A DNA stretch of 64,000 bases from Terrimesophilobacter sp964651535 (GCA_964651535.1 CAZYYE010000001.1:372001-436000); one strand, 5' to 3'. Positions 47,385-56,233 are shown, numbered from the stretch's first letter. Program-made: numbers and translations. The notes: generated by a model from the letters alone, not told the origin.

Positions 47385-49250
47385 CCCGGCAACCTCGTGC
47401 GGGTGTTGTTTCCCGCTCCGGTACCGCACGAGCCGCACGGCGTTCAGGATCACCACCAAGACGCTCACTTCGTGCACGAGCATCCCCGTCGACATGAACA
47501 CGTGCTGCGCGAGCACGCCGACGAGCAGCGCGACGACCGTGCCGACGGCGATGAACGTGTTCTGCTTCATGTTGCGCACGGTCGCTTTCGCGAGGGAGTA
47601 CGCGTGCCGGAGTTGATCGAACCGGTTGGCCATGAGGATGACGTCGGCGGTCTGGATGGAGACATCCGTGCCGGCCCCCATCGCGATGCCAACGTCGGCG
47701 GTCGCGATCGCCGGGGCATCGTTGATGCCGTCGCCGATCATGGCCACGCGGCGTCCTTCCGATTTCAACCTCGTGATCGCGGCGACCTTGTCCTGGGGGA
47801 GCAGTTCGGCGTGGACTTCGTCGATTCCGAGTTCCGCGGCAACCCGCTCTGCCGTGTGCCGGTTGTCGCCCGTGAGCATGACGAAGAGTTTCACGCCAAC
47901 GCTCCGAAGTGCGGCGATCGCCGATGCGGCTTCCGGCCTCACCTGGTCGGCGATCGAGATCACTCCCGCCAACGCGCCCTCGATGGACACGAACACCACG
48001 GTGTTCCCTTCGCGCTCGCGATCCTCGGCGTAGCCTGCAATGTCCTTCGGCATCCGCACGCTCTCGCTCGACAGCACGCGGCGCGACCCCACCGCGATGC
48101 GTTGGCCATCCACGATGCCCCGGATGCCGCCGCCCTTGATCACCTTGACGTTGTCCGGGGTCGCGAGGATGCCCAGTCCGCGCCGCGTTGCCTCGGCCAC
48201 GATCGTGCGGCCGAGCGGGTGCTCGGATGCGACCTCCAGTCCGGCAGCGAGCTGCAGCATCCGGCTCTCGCCGACACCCATGGCCTTGACCTCTGTCACT
48301 TCCGGCATGCCGCGCGTGAGGGTCCCCGTCTTGTCGAACACGATCGTGTCGATTTTGGAAAGGCGCTCCAGTGCATCGCCGCCCTTCATGAGAACGCCGT
48401 GGCGCGCACCGTTGCCGAGCCCCGCCACCATCGACACGGGCGTCGAAATGACGAGGGCGCCAGGGCACGCGATCACGAGAAACGTGAGCGCGAACTCCAC
48501 GTCACGTGTGACGAGGAACACGATGACAGCGAGAACGACAATCGTGGGCGTGTAAATGTTGGCGAAGCGGTCGAGGAACCGCTGCGTTTTCGTCTTGGTC
48601 TCCTGCGCTTCTTCGACGAGTTCGATGATGCGGGAGAACGTCGTCTCTTCACCGACCCGGTCGGCGACGACTTCAAGGTATCCGTTGTCGACAATCGTGC
48701 CGCTGTACACCCAGTCACCGACCGCGCGTGAAACAGGCAGCGGTTCGCCCGTGATGGTCGCCTGGTTCACGTGGGCCTGGCCGAACGCGATGGTGCCGTC
48801 GACAGCGATCGTGCCGCCCGAGTGGACGAGAACTCGGTCGCCCGCCACGATGTCCTCCGCCGCCACGGTGACGGTCTCCCCGTCACGAAGCACTTGTGCC
48901 CGCTGCGGCGCCAGGTCGATGAGTTCGCGGAGCGAACGCCTGCTCCTCTCAAGGGTCCGCGCTTCAAGCCATGCCCCGAAAATGAACAGGAACGCGACGA
49001 CGGCGGCTTCCACAAACTCGCCGATGGTGAGGGCGCCAGTGACGGCGATCGTCACGAGAAGATCGATGCTGAACGCTTTCGCGCGCAGGGCCTGGAATGC
49101 GCGCACCGCGGTCGGAGCGCCGGCGATGATCGCGGCCGCGAACAGGGCGATGTCGCGGGCAAGAGCGAGCTCCGTGAAATGCATGCCGAGCGCGAACAGC
49201 AGGAGTGAGCCGGATGCTGCGGAGATCCAGAACTTCATTCTGCCGGTCAT
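47331..49250 (-). CDS. P1B-type heavy-metal-transporting ATPase with a CPG motif
   Basis: A 639-residue metal pump without an N-terminal metal-binding domain. TGEP (168-171), the ion-channel motif ACPGALVIS (CPG, 262-264, instead of the usual CPC/CPH/SPC), the phosphorylation site DKTGT (306-310), SEHPLG and MIGDGINDAPA are present. The metal is uncertain because CPG is rare; copper supply or export is a reasonable guess given the HMA protein and copper nitrite reductase. The ATG at 49250 has GGGAGAA. A Fnr-like box lies 74-87 nt upstream. The 3' end overlaps the convergent oxidase gene. Confidence 0.9.
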   Translation of the reverse strand: MTGRMKFWISAASGSLLLFALGMHFTELALARDIALFAAAIIAGAPTAVRAFQALRAKAFSIDLLVTIAVTGALTIGEFVEAAVVAFLFIFGAWLEARTLERSRRSLRELIDLAPQRAQVLRDGETVTVAAEDIVAGDRVLVHSGGTIAVDGTIAFGQAHVNQATITGEPLPVSRAVGDWVYSGTIVDNGYLEVVADRVGEETTFSRIIELVEEAQETKTKTQRFLDRFANIYTPTIVVLAVIVFLVTRDVEFALTFLVIACPGALVISTPVSMVAGLGNGARHGVLMKGGDALERLSKIDTIVFDKTGTLTRGMPEVTEVKAMGVGESRMLQLAAGLEVASEHPLGRTIVAEATRRGLGILATPDNVKVIKGGGIRGIVDGQRIAVGSRRVLSSESVRMPKDIAGYAEDREREGNTVVFVSIEGALAGVISIADQVRPEAASAIAALRSVGVKLFVMLTGDNRHTAERVAAELGIDEVHAELLPQDKVAAITRLKSEGRRVAMIGDGINDAPAIATADVGIAMGAGTDVSIQTADVILMANRFDQLRHAYSLAKATVRNMKQNTFIAVGTVVALLVGVLAQHVFMSTGMLVHEVSVLVVILNAVRLVRYRSGKQHPHEVAGSRGKDGSRVQDVQRVEG

Positions 49251-49323
49251 CGTCTTCTCCCTGAGCTTGTGCACCCTGGCTTCCGGTGCACGTCCAGTAC
49301 AGAGCCTCGACAACTGATGTGCC

Positions 49324-49337
49324 TTGATCCCGGTCAA
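49324..49337. promoter_or_regulatory. Crp/Fnr-type box upstream of the P1B ATPase
   Basis: TTGATCCCGGTCAA matches the Fnr half-sites (TTGAT-N4-ATCAA) except for one base. It lies about 80 nt upstream of the ATPase start and shares flanks (GCC before, matching GGTCAA arm) with the box at 50382-50395. The Crp/Fnr gene next door is the obvious candidate to bind it. Confidence 0.7.
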
Positions 49338-49382
49338 GTTGCGCAACATCGCGAGTGCAGAGGCGCAACTCCCGGTGCAGAT

Positions 49383-50078
49383 TCAGACGAGGCGCAGAGC
49401 CTCGATGTCGAGGAGGTCGATGCGGCGATTTCCGTGTTGGTGGATCCATCCGTTGTCTTCGAACCCGGCAAGTTTGCGACTGAGCGTTTCCGGCGTAAGG
49501 CCCAGATAGGAAGCGACATCCTTCTTCGTAATGGGCAGTGCGATGCTGTTGCGCTGAAGCTCCTCTGCGAGACCCACGAGGTATGCGGCGACACGGCTCG
49601 CGGCATCCTCTCCGGCCATCGCGCTCACCTGATCTTCCGTGCTCTCCAGGCGCGCGCTCAGGGTTTCCAGCATCGTGAACGCGACAGAGGGATACCGCAG
49701 CAGATAATCACGGATGTCGTGGTGATCGAGCGAGCACACCTCTGCCTCGGTCAGGGTCACCGCGAAGTGGTCGGATGCACGCGGAGAGATGAGGGCTTTC
49801 TCGCCCAGGAAATCGCCGGCGCCGAGAACGCGAATGACCTGCTCGTGACCGGATTCGGTTATCCGGTACACCTTCACGGTGCCCGTGTGGATGATGCGCA
49901 AATACGGGTTGATGTCGCCTGCGCCGTAGAGCTGTTCATTCCGGGGGACAACCCTGGGCTTCACGCGGCTCGCAATCTCACGGATCTGCTCGCGGCTCAG
50001 GCCGGAAAAAATCGGAACCTTCGCCACGAGCGCCTCGAGTTCGCTCGCGCTCTCGGGGTGCTCGTGGTGGTGGCCCAT
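49383..50078 (-). CDS. Crp/Fnr-family transcriptional regulator
   Basis: A 231-residue regulator: a cyclic-nucleotide-binding-like beta barrel (GAGDINPYLRIIHTGTVKVY; VLGAGDFLGEKALI) and a C-terminal HTH, PITKKDVASYLGLTPETLSR, whose recognition helix is of the Fnr type (E-x-x-S-R). The four cysteines that hold the Fnr [4Fe-4S] cluster are missing (only one Cys in AEVCSLDH), so oxygen is not sensed as in E. coli Fnr. The N-terminus is His-rich (MGHHHEHPES). It is 12 nt downstream of the HMA gene and one operon with it. Matching Fnr-like boxes precede this operon and the ATPase gene. Confidence 0.9.
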   Translation of the reverse strand: MGHHHEHPESASELEALVAKVPIFSGLSREQIREIASRVKPRVVPRNEQLYGAGDINPYLRIIHTGTVKVYRITESGHEQVIRVLGAGDFLGEKALISPRASDHFAVTLTEAEVCSLDHHDIRDYLLRYPSVAFTMLETLSARLESTEDQVSAMAGEDAASRVAAYLVGLAEELQRNSIALPITKKDVASYLGLTPETLSRKLAGFEDNGWIHQHGNRRIDLLDIEALRLV

Positions 50079-50090
50079 GCCCCTAGTGAA

Positions 50091-50312
50091 TCAGGAAACC
50101 TTGTGGCCGAGAACCGGGTAACCGAGCCTGGTAATCGATTCGGCGATCTCGTCGGCAGTGATTTTCGACTCGTCGAAGGCGACCTTCACTTTGTTCGAGT
50201 TGAACATGACTTGCGCAGATTCGACTCCGGGCTTCTTGCCGACGACGGACTCGATCTTGTTCACGCAGGACGGGCACGTGAATGGTTCCGTCTCAAATTT
50301 TGCGGTTTGCAT
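50091..50312 (-). CDS. Heavy-metal-associated (HMA) domain protein, CopZ-like
   Basis: A 73-residue ferredoxin-fold metal carrier. It reads EPFTCPSCVNKIESVVGKKP, with the metal-binding CPSC (Cys13, Cys16) in place of the usual MxCxxC, and ends SITRLGYPVLGHKVS. Proteins of this type carry Cu(I) or related soft metals to partner ATPases. The neighbouring P1B ATPase lacks its own HMA domain, so this protein may be its missing metal-delivery module. It is the first gene of the HMA-crp/fnr operon, 70 nt behind a Fnr-like box. Confidence 0.9.
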   Translation of the reverse strand: MQTAKFETEPFTCPSCVNKIESVVGKKPGVESAQVMFNSNKVKVAFDESKITADEIAESITRLGYPVLGHKVS

Positions 50313-50381
50313 GAGTGACCTCCAGTTTCCGGGCTATCCAGCTCGGTAACTCCATTAGGCCGCACTGCGAGACGGTGCGCC

Positions 50382-50395
50382 TTGACGCAGGTCAA
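50382..50395. promoter_or_regulatory. Crp/Fnr-type box upstream of the HMA-crp/fnr operon
   Basis: TTGACGCAGGTCAA is a TTGAC-N4-GTCAA inverted repeat, 70 nt upstream of the HMA start (50312). It resembles the box at 49324-49337, suggesting a shared regulator. It is also 138 nt upstream of the divergent moaA gene. Confidence 0.65.
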
Positions 50396-50532
50396 TTCCT
50401 CGCGAACCCCCCCGATACGGTCATCGTCGCTACGACCGTCTTATCGTCGTTCGATCTCCTGATCCTTCCCCGCCGGGTTGTCACGGTGAACTGAAATGGC
50501 TCTATCGCGGGCACGAGGCTACGCTCGACGGT

Positions 50533-51588
50533 GTGACCACTTCGCAGCGTGACGAGAGCGCAACGCTCGTCGACACGCGCGGCCGCCCGCTCCACGACAT
50601 CCGTTTCTCGGTGACGGATCGGTGCAATTTCCGTTGCGTGTACTGCATGCCGAAGGAGATTTTCGGCCGAGACTACGCGTTCATGCCCCGCGATGAGCTG
50701 TTGAGTTTCGAGGAGATCACGCGCCTCGCCGGAATTGCGGCGGTGCACGGAGTTGAGAAGATCCGACTCACGGGCGGCGAACCGCTTCTGCGGAAGGGCT
50801 TGCCGGAGCTCATCGCGATGCTCAGCCAATTGCGCACTCCTGCGGGAAACGCCCTGGACATCGCGCTCACGACGAACGGTTCGGCCCTCGCGCACCTTGC
50901 TCCCGCGCTCAAGGAGGCCGGCTTGAGGCGGGTCACGGTTTCGCTCGACTCGCTCGATGACGCCACGTTCCAGGCGATGAACGACATCCGTTTCCCCGTG
51001 CAGAAAGTGCTCAACGGGCTCGCCGTGGCTCACGACGTGGGTCTCGGCCCGATCAAAGTGAACATGGTCGTCAAGAAGGGCCAGAACGACCACGACATCG
51101 TGGCGATGGCGCGTCATTTCAAGGACACTCCGTTCATCCTGCGTTTCATTGAGTACATGGATGTGGGCACGACGAACGGGTGGCAACTCGGCGAAGTGGT
51201 GCCGTCCGAGGAAGTCATCGCGAGAATCGATGCCGAGCTCCCGCTCGAAGAGATCGAACCGAACTACCTCGGCGAAACGTCGCGGCGCTGGCGGTATCGG
51301 GATGGCGGCGGAGAGATCGGAGTGATCTCCAGCGTCACCCAATCGTTCTGCCACTCGTGCTCCCGCGCGCGCATCTCGGTCGACGGCAAGCTCTACACGT
51401 GCTTGTTTGCCAGTAGCGGCCACGACTTGCGATCGCTCCTGCGCGGTGGAGCGTCGGATGAGGAACTGTCCAGCGTGATGGCGCAAATCTGGCGCAACCG
51501 CACCGACCGCTACTCGGAGATTCGATCCATCCACACCAAGCCCGGCACGGGCGCGAAGAGAATCGAGATGTCATACATTGGCGGCTGA
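50533..51588 (+). CDS. moaA: GTP 3',8-cyclase (radical SAM)
   Basis: A 351-residue enzyme that starts molybdopterin synthesis by rearranging GTP. The radical SAM [4Fe-4S] motif is TDRCNFRCVYCMPKE; KIRLTGGEPLLRKGLPELI follows; the second cluster is held by FCHSCSRARISVDGKLYTC near the C-terminus. The C-terminal GG (MSYIGG) is conserved and needed for activity. Start is GTG 50533. The stop lies within the beginning of moaD, so moaA-moaD-decarboxylase form one operon. Confidence 0.95.
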   Translation: MTTSQRDESATLVDTRGRPLHDIRFSVTDRCNFRCVYCMPKEIFGRDYAFMPRDELLSFEEITRLAGIAAVHGVEKIRLTGGEPLLRKGLPELIAMLSQLRTPAGNALDIALTTNGSALAHLAPALKEAGLRRVTVSLDSLDDATFQAMNDIRFPVQKVLNGLAVAHDVGLGPIKVNMVVKKGQNDHDIVAMARHFKDTPFILRFIEYMDVGTTNGWQLGEVVPSEEVIARIDAELPLEEIEPNYLGETSRRWRYRDGGGEIGVISSVTQSFCHSCSRARISVDGKLYTCLFASSGHDLRSLLRGGASDEELSSVMAQIWRNRTDRYSEIRSIHTKPGTGAKRIEMSYIGG

Positions 51589-51592
51589 AAAT

Positions 51593-51847
51593 GTGACAGA
51601 AGTAGCAGTGACGGTGCGCTATTTCGCGGCGGCGGCAGAAGCGGCCGGACGCGAGGAAGAGCAACTGGCCTTGCCGAAAGGAGCAACGCTCGGCGACGTG
51701 AAGTCCGTCCTCGTCGAGCGCTACGGCGATCTGATGGGCCGCGTCGTGGAATCCGGCTCCTTCCTGATCGACGGCACCGTGCGGAGGAAGGATCAGCACC
51801 CAGTGGGCACGCGGGTGGACATCCTTCCGCCGTTCGCCGGCGGGTAG
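51593..51847 (+). CDS. moaD: Molybdopterin synthase sulfur carrier subunit
   Basis: An 84-residue ubiquitin-like protein: VTVRYFAAAAEAAGREEEQ at the start and RVDILPPFAGG at the C-terminus, whose terminal Gly-Gly is activated by a MoeB/ThiF enzyme and thiocarboxylated. The start is GTG 51593 (or TTG 51578, overlapping moaA by 11 nt). It works with MoaE (55803-56231), encoded 4 kb away, to turn cPMP into molybdopterin. The next gene begins right after its stop codon. Confidence 0.9.
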   Translation: MTEVAVTVRYFAAAAEAAGREEEQLALPKGATLGDVKSVLVERYGDLMGRVVESGSFLIDGTVRRKDQHPVGTRVDILPPFAGG

Positions 51848-53338
51848 ATGGCGCCGACCGACGGGGCGGAACCGCATGACCACGGGACGCCCTATGCCGA
51901 TGCCGTGGCGGAGAACGCGTCCCACAACCTCCTTCGACTGAACGTCCCCGGGCACAGCGCTGACCGCGCAGCCGCCCCCGAGTTGATGGACTTCTTCGGC
52001 GCGGACGTGCTCAAGAAGGACATCAGCCCTCTGCTCACCGGAATCGACATGGGCGCGAACAACGCCTACGACCGGTCGCTCGCGCTCGCGGCAGGCGCGT
52101 GGGGAGCTCGGCGCACGTGGTTCCTCACGAATGGCGCGTCGGAAGCGAACCGGATAGGGGCGCTCGTGTTTGGAGCGCTCGGCCGCGCCGAACAGCCAGT
52201 GCTTGTTCAGCGCAGCGCCCACTCGAGTTTCATCGACGGCATCATTCTCGCCGGCCTCACGCCGGCGTTCGTTCAGCCGGTGCTCGACGACTGTTACGGG
52301 ATCGCCCACGGGGTGTCGCCGGCCGAGCTCGAGCGCGCACTCTCGGAGACACCCGATCCGAAAGGCGTGTACGTTGTGACGCCCAGCTATTTCGGCGCTG
52401 TCGCCGATGTGGAGTCGCTCGCAGAAATCGCACACTCTGCCGGTGTGCCGCTCATGGTGGATGAAGCCTGGGGCGCCCACTTCGGTTTCCACCCGAAACT
52501 TCCCGCGAATTCGTTATCCCTCGGCGCCGACCTCGTCGTATCGAGCACGCACAAACTCGGCGGCAGCCTCACGCAGTCGGCCATGCTCCACCTGGGTGAC
52601 GGGCCCTTCGCGGGTGTGCTCGAACCGCTCGTGGAGAGGGCGTTCATGCTCACCATGTCGACGAGCGCGAGTGCCATACTTCTCGCATCGCTCGACATCG
52701 CGCGGAACTCGTTGCAGAACGGCCGCGAGCGGATCGGTGCGTCGATTGACGCCGCCGAGCGCATCCGGCAGCAAATTCGACACGGCGGCCGATTCGCCAT
52801 CGTGAGCGACAGTTGGGACGAGACCGAGGCGATCGCCGCAGACCCCCTGCGCATCTCCGTTGATGTGCGCAGCGCCGGACTCAATGGGCATGCCGTGCGC
52901 GACGAACTCATTCGGGCGGGCGGCATCTACACGGAGATTTCGACGGACGCGTGCATTGTCGCGTTCCTCGGTCCCGGATTCGAACCCGACGGCGAACGAT
53001 TCATCGCGGCGCTGAACCGGCTGGACCCGTCCGGTCGGCTGGCGTATGCGGACACTCTCGCGCTCGCGCTGCCGCGCACAGGCGAGCTTCGGGTCCGTCC
53101 GCGCGACGCCTGGTTCGCTCCCGCCATTGCGGTGGCGGCGGCAGATGCCATCGGTCGGGTTTCTGCCGACTCGCTCGCGGCGTACCCGCCCGGAATTCCG
53201 AATGTGCTCCCGGGCGAGATCATTTCGGAGGAGGTCGTCGACTTCCTGCGGAAAGTTGCCGCGAGCCCCGGCGGGTATGTGCGCGGCGCGAGCGATCCGG
53301 CCGTCGACACGATCCGCGTCGTGGACGACAGCGCCTGA
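51848..53338 (+). CDS. PLP-dependent Orn/Lys/Arg decarboxylase-family protein
   Basis: A 496-residue fold-type I PLP enzyme: RLNVPGHSADRAAAPELMDF resembles the PGHxxG opening of this family, MVDEAWGAHFGFHPKLP holds the PLP-contacting acid, and VVSSTHKLGGSLTQSAML carries the PLP lysine. The C-terminal Orn/DC domain follows. Decarboxylation of arginine, lysine or ornithine is expected; the substrate is not resolved, and the wing domain of the acid-resistance enzymes is missing. It starts at the base after the moaD stop, so it is translated with the moa genes for unclear reasons. Confidence 0.88.
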   Translation: MAPTDGAEPHDHGTPYADAVAENASHNLLRLNVPGHSADRAAAPELMDFFGADVLKKDISPLLTGIDMGANNAYDRSLALAAGAWGARRTWFLTNGASEANRIGALVFGALGRAEQPVLVQRSAHSSFIDGIILAGLTPAFVQPVLDDCYGIAHGVSPAELERALSETPDPKGVYVVTPSYFGAVADVESLAEIAHSAGVPLMVDEAWGAHFGFHPKLPANSLSLGADLVVSSTHKLGGSLTQSAMLHLGDGPFAGVLEPLVERAFMLTMSTSASAILLASLDIARNSLQNGRERIGASIDAAERIRQQIRHGGRFAIVSDSWDETEAIAADPLRISVDVRSAGLNGHAVRDELIRAGGIYTEISTDACIVAFLGPGFEPDGERFIAALNRLDPSGRLAYADTLALALPRTGELRVRPRDAWFAPAIAVAAADAIGRVSADSLAAYPPGIPNVLPGEIISEEVVDFLRKVAASPGGYVRGASDPAVDTIRVVDDSA

Positions 53339-53413
53339 ATCGCGACTCGCGCCGCTGCCGGCCAGAACAGCGACCTCAAGCACGACTTCCGATCGAACGG
53401 CATCCGAACGGGA

Positions 53414-54589
53414 TCAGGAGAACGCAGCGATCCCCGTCTGCGCCCGCCCGAGGATGAGGGCGTGCACGTCGTGGGTGCCCTCGTACGTGTTGACGACCTC
53501 GAGGTTCACGAGGTGGCGGGCGATGCTGAATTCGTCGCTGATGCCGTTTCCGCCGAGCATGTCTCGTGCCTGGCGCGCAATGTCGAGAGCCTTGCCCGCA
53601 TTGTTGCGTTTCATGATCGAGGTGATCTCCGGGGCCGCGGTGCCGTCGTCCTTCATCCGGCCGAGCCGCAGGCACCCCTGAAGCCCGAGCGTGATCTCAG
53701 TCTGCATGTCGGCGAGTTTCTTCTGGATGAGTTGGTTCGCGGCGAGCGGCCGGCCGAACTGCTGCCGGTCGAGAACGTACTGCCGGGCGGTGTGCCAGCA
53801 GTCCTCGGCCGCGCCGAGCGCGCCCCAGCTGATGCCGTATCGGGCGGAGTTCAGGCACGTGAACGGACCTTTGAGCCCGCGGACGTCCGGGAACGCATTC
53901 TCCTCGGGGCAGAACACCTCATCCATGACGACTTCGCCCGTGATGGACGCGCGCAGTCCCACCTTGCCGTGGATCGCGGGTGCGGTGAGCCCTTCCCAAC
54001 CTTTCTCGAGCACGAATCCGCGGATTTCGCCCTCGTCATCCTTCGCCCACACCACGAACACGTCCGCGATGGGGCTGTTCGTGATCCAGGTCTTGGCGCC
54101 GCTCAGCCGGTAACCGCCGTCCACTTTCTTCGCGCGCGTGACCATGGAGCCGGGGTCTGAGCCATGATCCGGTTCGGTGAGACCGAAGCAGCCGATGAGT
54201 TCGCCGCTCGCGAGCTTCGGCAGGTACTTCTGTTTCGTCTCCTCTGCGCCGAATTCGAGAATGGGCACCATCACGAGAGAGGACTGCACGCTCATCATGG
54301 ATCGGTAGCCGGAATCCACGCGCTCGACCTCTCGCGCGATCAGCCCGTAGCTCACATAATTCAGGCCACTGCCGCCGTAACCTTCCGGGATTGTCGCTCC
54401 GAGGAGCCCGATCTCTCCCATTTCGCGGAAAATTGCCGGATCCGTGTGCTCGTTGCGGAACGCCTCGAGCACGCGCGGAGCGAGCTTTTTCTGCGCGTAC
54501 TGGTTTGCGGTGTCGCGGATCATCCGCTCATCATCGGTGAGTTGCTCGTCCAGATGCAGCGGATCTTTCCAGTCGAAGCTGTGTGGCAT
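53414..54589 (-). CDS. Glutaryl-CoA dehydrogenase-like acyl-CoA dehydrogenase
   Basis: A 391-residue flavoprotein. LTDDERMIRDTANQYAQKKL, FGLTEPDHGSDPGSM and GYRLSGAKTWITNSPIADVF are acyl-CoA dehydrogenase signatures, and the C-terminal TYEGTHDVHALILGRAQTGI is diagnostic of the glutaryl-CoA dehydrogenase branch, with the catalytic Glu. It would oxidise and decarboxylate glutaryl-CoA to crotonyl-CoA, a step of lysine and tryptophan breakdown. It stands alone on the minus strand, converging with the decarboxylase gene. A lysine link between the two is possible but unproven. Confidence 0.9.
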   Translation of the reverse strand: MPHSFDWKDPLHLDEQLTDDERMIRDTANQYAQKKLAPRVLEAFRNEHTDPAIFREMGEIGLLGATIPEGYGGSGLNYVSYGLIAREVERVDSGYRSMMSVQSSLVMVPILEFGAEETKQKYLPKLASGELIGCFGLTEPDHGSDPGSMVTRAKKVDGGYRLSGAKTWITNSPIADVFVVWAKDDEGEIRGFVLEKGWEGLTAPAIHGKVGLRASITGEVVMDEVFCPEENAFPDVRGLKGPFTCLNSARYGISWGALGAAEDCWHTARQYVLDRQQFGRPLAANQLIQKKLADMQTEITLGLQGCLRLGRMKDDGTAAPEITSIMKRNNAGKALDIARQARDMLGGNGISDEFSIARHLVNLEVVNTYEGTHDVHALILGRAQTGIAAFS

Positions 54590-54667
54590 GAGTCAAGTCT
54601 GCCCTATGGTGCTTCGCGCTCATGACGGCCGATTCACGGGTTGCGCCGTCCGCCGTGACTCGTCGCA

Positions 54668-55102
54668 TCAGCTCTCGATATCGATCGTCCCCTCGGAGCT
54701 GACAGGGAAGCCCGGCGCATGCGCGGCCTCCCAAAGGTGGCCGTCCGGGTCCGCGAAATACCCGGAGTAGCCGCCCCACTGCGCGCGCTCAGCGGGCTTG
54801 GTCAGAGTGGCGCCGGCGCGTACAGCCTGGGAGAGAGCCTCATCAACCTCGTCCTCGCTGTTGAAGTTGAGCGCGAGCGTGATCCCGCGGTACGTCGTCG
54901 GCGCCTCAGCCATCACACCGATATCGGCGGCCAGATCGTCGTACCCGAACAGCCCGAGCCACGTTCCGGAGGTACGGAACCAGGTGATGCCTGCCGATTC
55001 GTCTCCGCGCTGCTCCCAGCCGAGAGCCCGGTAGAACTCGGCGCTCGCCGCCACATCGGAAACGCCAAGAGTCACGATCGTGAAATTTGGGGGGATGCTC
55101 AT
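54668..55102 (-). CDS. VOC-family protein
   Basis: A 144-residue glyoxalase-fold protein: FTIVTLGVSDVAASAEFYRA opens the fold and YSGYFADPDGHLWEAAHAPG ends it, the common pattern of the actinobacterial glyoxalase/bleomycin-resistance group. Metal ligands and substrate cannot be fixed. The start ATG is at 55102. It lies upstream of the acyl-CoA dehydrogenase on the same strand, with a 78-nt gap. Confidence 0.88.
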   Translation of the reverse strand: MSIPPNFTIVTLGVSDVAASAEFYRALGWEQRGDESAGITWFRTSGTWLGLFGYDDLAADIGVMAEAPTTYRGITLALNFNSEDEVDEALSQAVRAGATLTKPAERAQWGGYSGYFADPDGHLWEAAHAPGFPVSSEGTIDIES

Positions 55103-55149
55103 ACGTCAATTCTGCCGGGTGGCAGCGACACCGAGATGTGAAACGTTCG

Positions 55150-55800
55150 CTACTGCGCCAACAGTTGGCTGATCCAGTCGAAACGGATGATGGTTCCCGC
55201 CGCGACATACATGAGCACGTTGAGCATGACGGTGAACCAGAAGTTCCTCGCGAACTTCTCCTTCTGCGTCTTGTGCCGGAACAGGTTCTGGGCGATGATC
55301 CCGCCCGGCCAGCCGCCGACGAGCCCAACGAGGTGCAGTTGTTCCTCCGGAACCCGCCACGTGCCGGCAACGGATGCTTTCTTGTCCTGCCAGTACAGCA
55401 CGAAGGAGATGATGCTCGTTCCGCCGTACACCGCGAAAACCCAGACCGGCATTCCCCAGAAGACGGTTTCAAGGATCATGATCGCAAGAAAGCACGCCAC
55501 CGCAAGGTACCCTATGATCTGCGCTCCCGCCCGACGGACGGCGGGGGCATGCGACCACTTCTCCCCGACCACGACGACGTGCTCCGCGCGCAACTTGCCT
55601 TCGCGATTCACGTGGGATTCGTACGTCACCGTCATGCCGTCGCGGGGCCGCTCAAGCGCATTCTGAAACGACTTCACGTGAAGGAACAGATCCGGCCCGC
55701 CATCCTGAGGCCGGATGAACCCGAACCCGCGCTCGTCGTGCCAGTTCGTCACGACGCCGCTCTGTCGGGCCGTGCCGAGCCTGATCGCACCGGGCGCCAT
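55150..55800 (-). CDS. Cold-shock domain / DUF1294 membrane fusion protein
   Basis: A 216-residue fusion. Residues about 12-75 are a cold-shock (OB-fold) nucleic-acid-binding domain: WHDERGFGFIRPQDGGPDLF and LHVKSF (RNP1-like). Residues about 90-216 hold four membrane helices of the DUF1294 family, with YWQDKKASVAGTWRVPEEQL and GGWPGGIIAQNLFRHKTQK. The pairing is a known architecture of unknown function. The ATG at 55800 lies 2 nt from the moaE stop; a start at 55818 inside moaE is possible. It is the last gene of the mobA-MoeB-moaE row. Confidence 0.85.
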   Translation of the reverse strand: MAPGAIRLGTARQSGVVTNWHDERGFGFIRPQDGGPDLFLHVKSFQNALERPRDGMTVTYESHVNREGKLRAEHVVVVGEKWSHAPAVRRAGAQIIGYLAVACFLAIMILETVFWGMPVWVFAVYGGTSIISFVLYWQDKKASVAGTWRVPEEQLHLVGLVGGWPGGIIAQNLFRHKTQKEKFARNFWFTVMLNVLMYVAAGTIIRFDWISQLLAQ

Positions 55801-55802
55801 CG

Positions 55803-56231
55803 TCAGAGCCCGACCCATTCTGATTCACCGTCGGCAAAATGCTGACGCTTCCAGATCGGGACGCTCGACTTGATTCGCTCCACGAGCAGTTCGCACGCGT
55901 CGAACGCCTCGCGCCGGTGCGCGGCAGAGACGGCGGCGTACAGCGCCACATCGCCAATTTCGAGATGGCCGATCCGGTGGGCGGCAGCCACCGCGAGGCC
56001 GGTCTCGGCGGCGACGTCGGCGCAGCACTCCGCCAGGATCCGCTCCGCGTCCGGGTGCGCCTGATAGTCGAGCGAGCGGATGTCGTGGCCGCCGTCGTGG
56101 TTTCGAACCACCCCCGAAAAGACGACGACGGCTCCGGAGGAAGGCGACTCGACCGCCTTTCGGATGGCGGCGTCGTCGATCGGCCGGTCGGTAACGATTC
56201 CACGAACTGCAGCCACATCTCCAGTGTGCAC
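55803..56231 (-). CDS. moaE: Molybdopterin synthase catalytic subunit
   Basis: A 142-residue MoaE: SSGAVVVFSGVVRNHDGGHD and LDYQAHPDAERILAECCADV at the front, RIGHLEIGDVALYAAVSAAH in the middle, and LLVERIKSSVPIWKRQHFAD carrying the catalytic Lys pair. With thiocarboxylated MoaD it puts the dithiolene sulfurs into cPMP. The GTG at 56231 has GCGAGG upstream and lies right after the MoeB-like gene stop (56234), so the adenylating enzyme and MoaE are coupled. Confidence 0.92.
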   Translation of the reverse strand: MHTGDVAAVRGIVTDRPIDDAAIRKAVESPSSGAVVVFSGVVRNHDGGHDIRSLDYQAHPDAERILAECCADVAAETGLAVAAAHRIGHLEIGDVALYAAVSAAHRREAFDACELLVERIKSSVPIWKRQHFADGESEWVGL

Positions 56232-56233
56232 GA

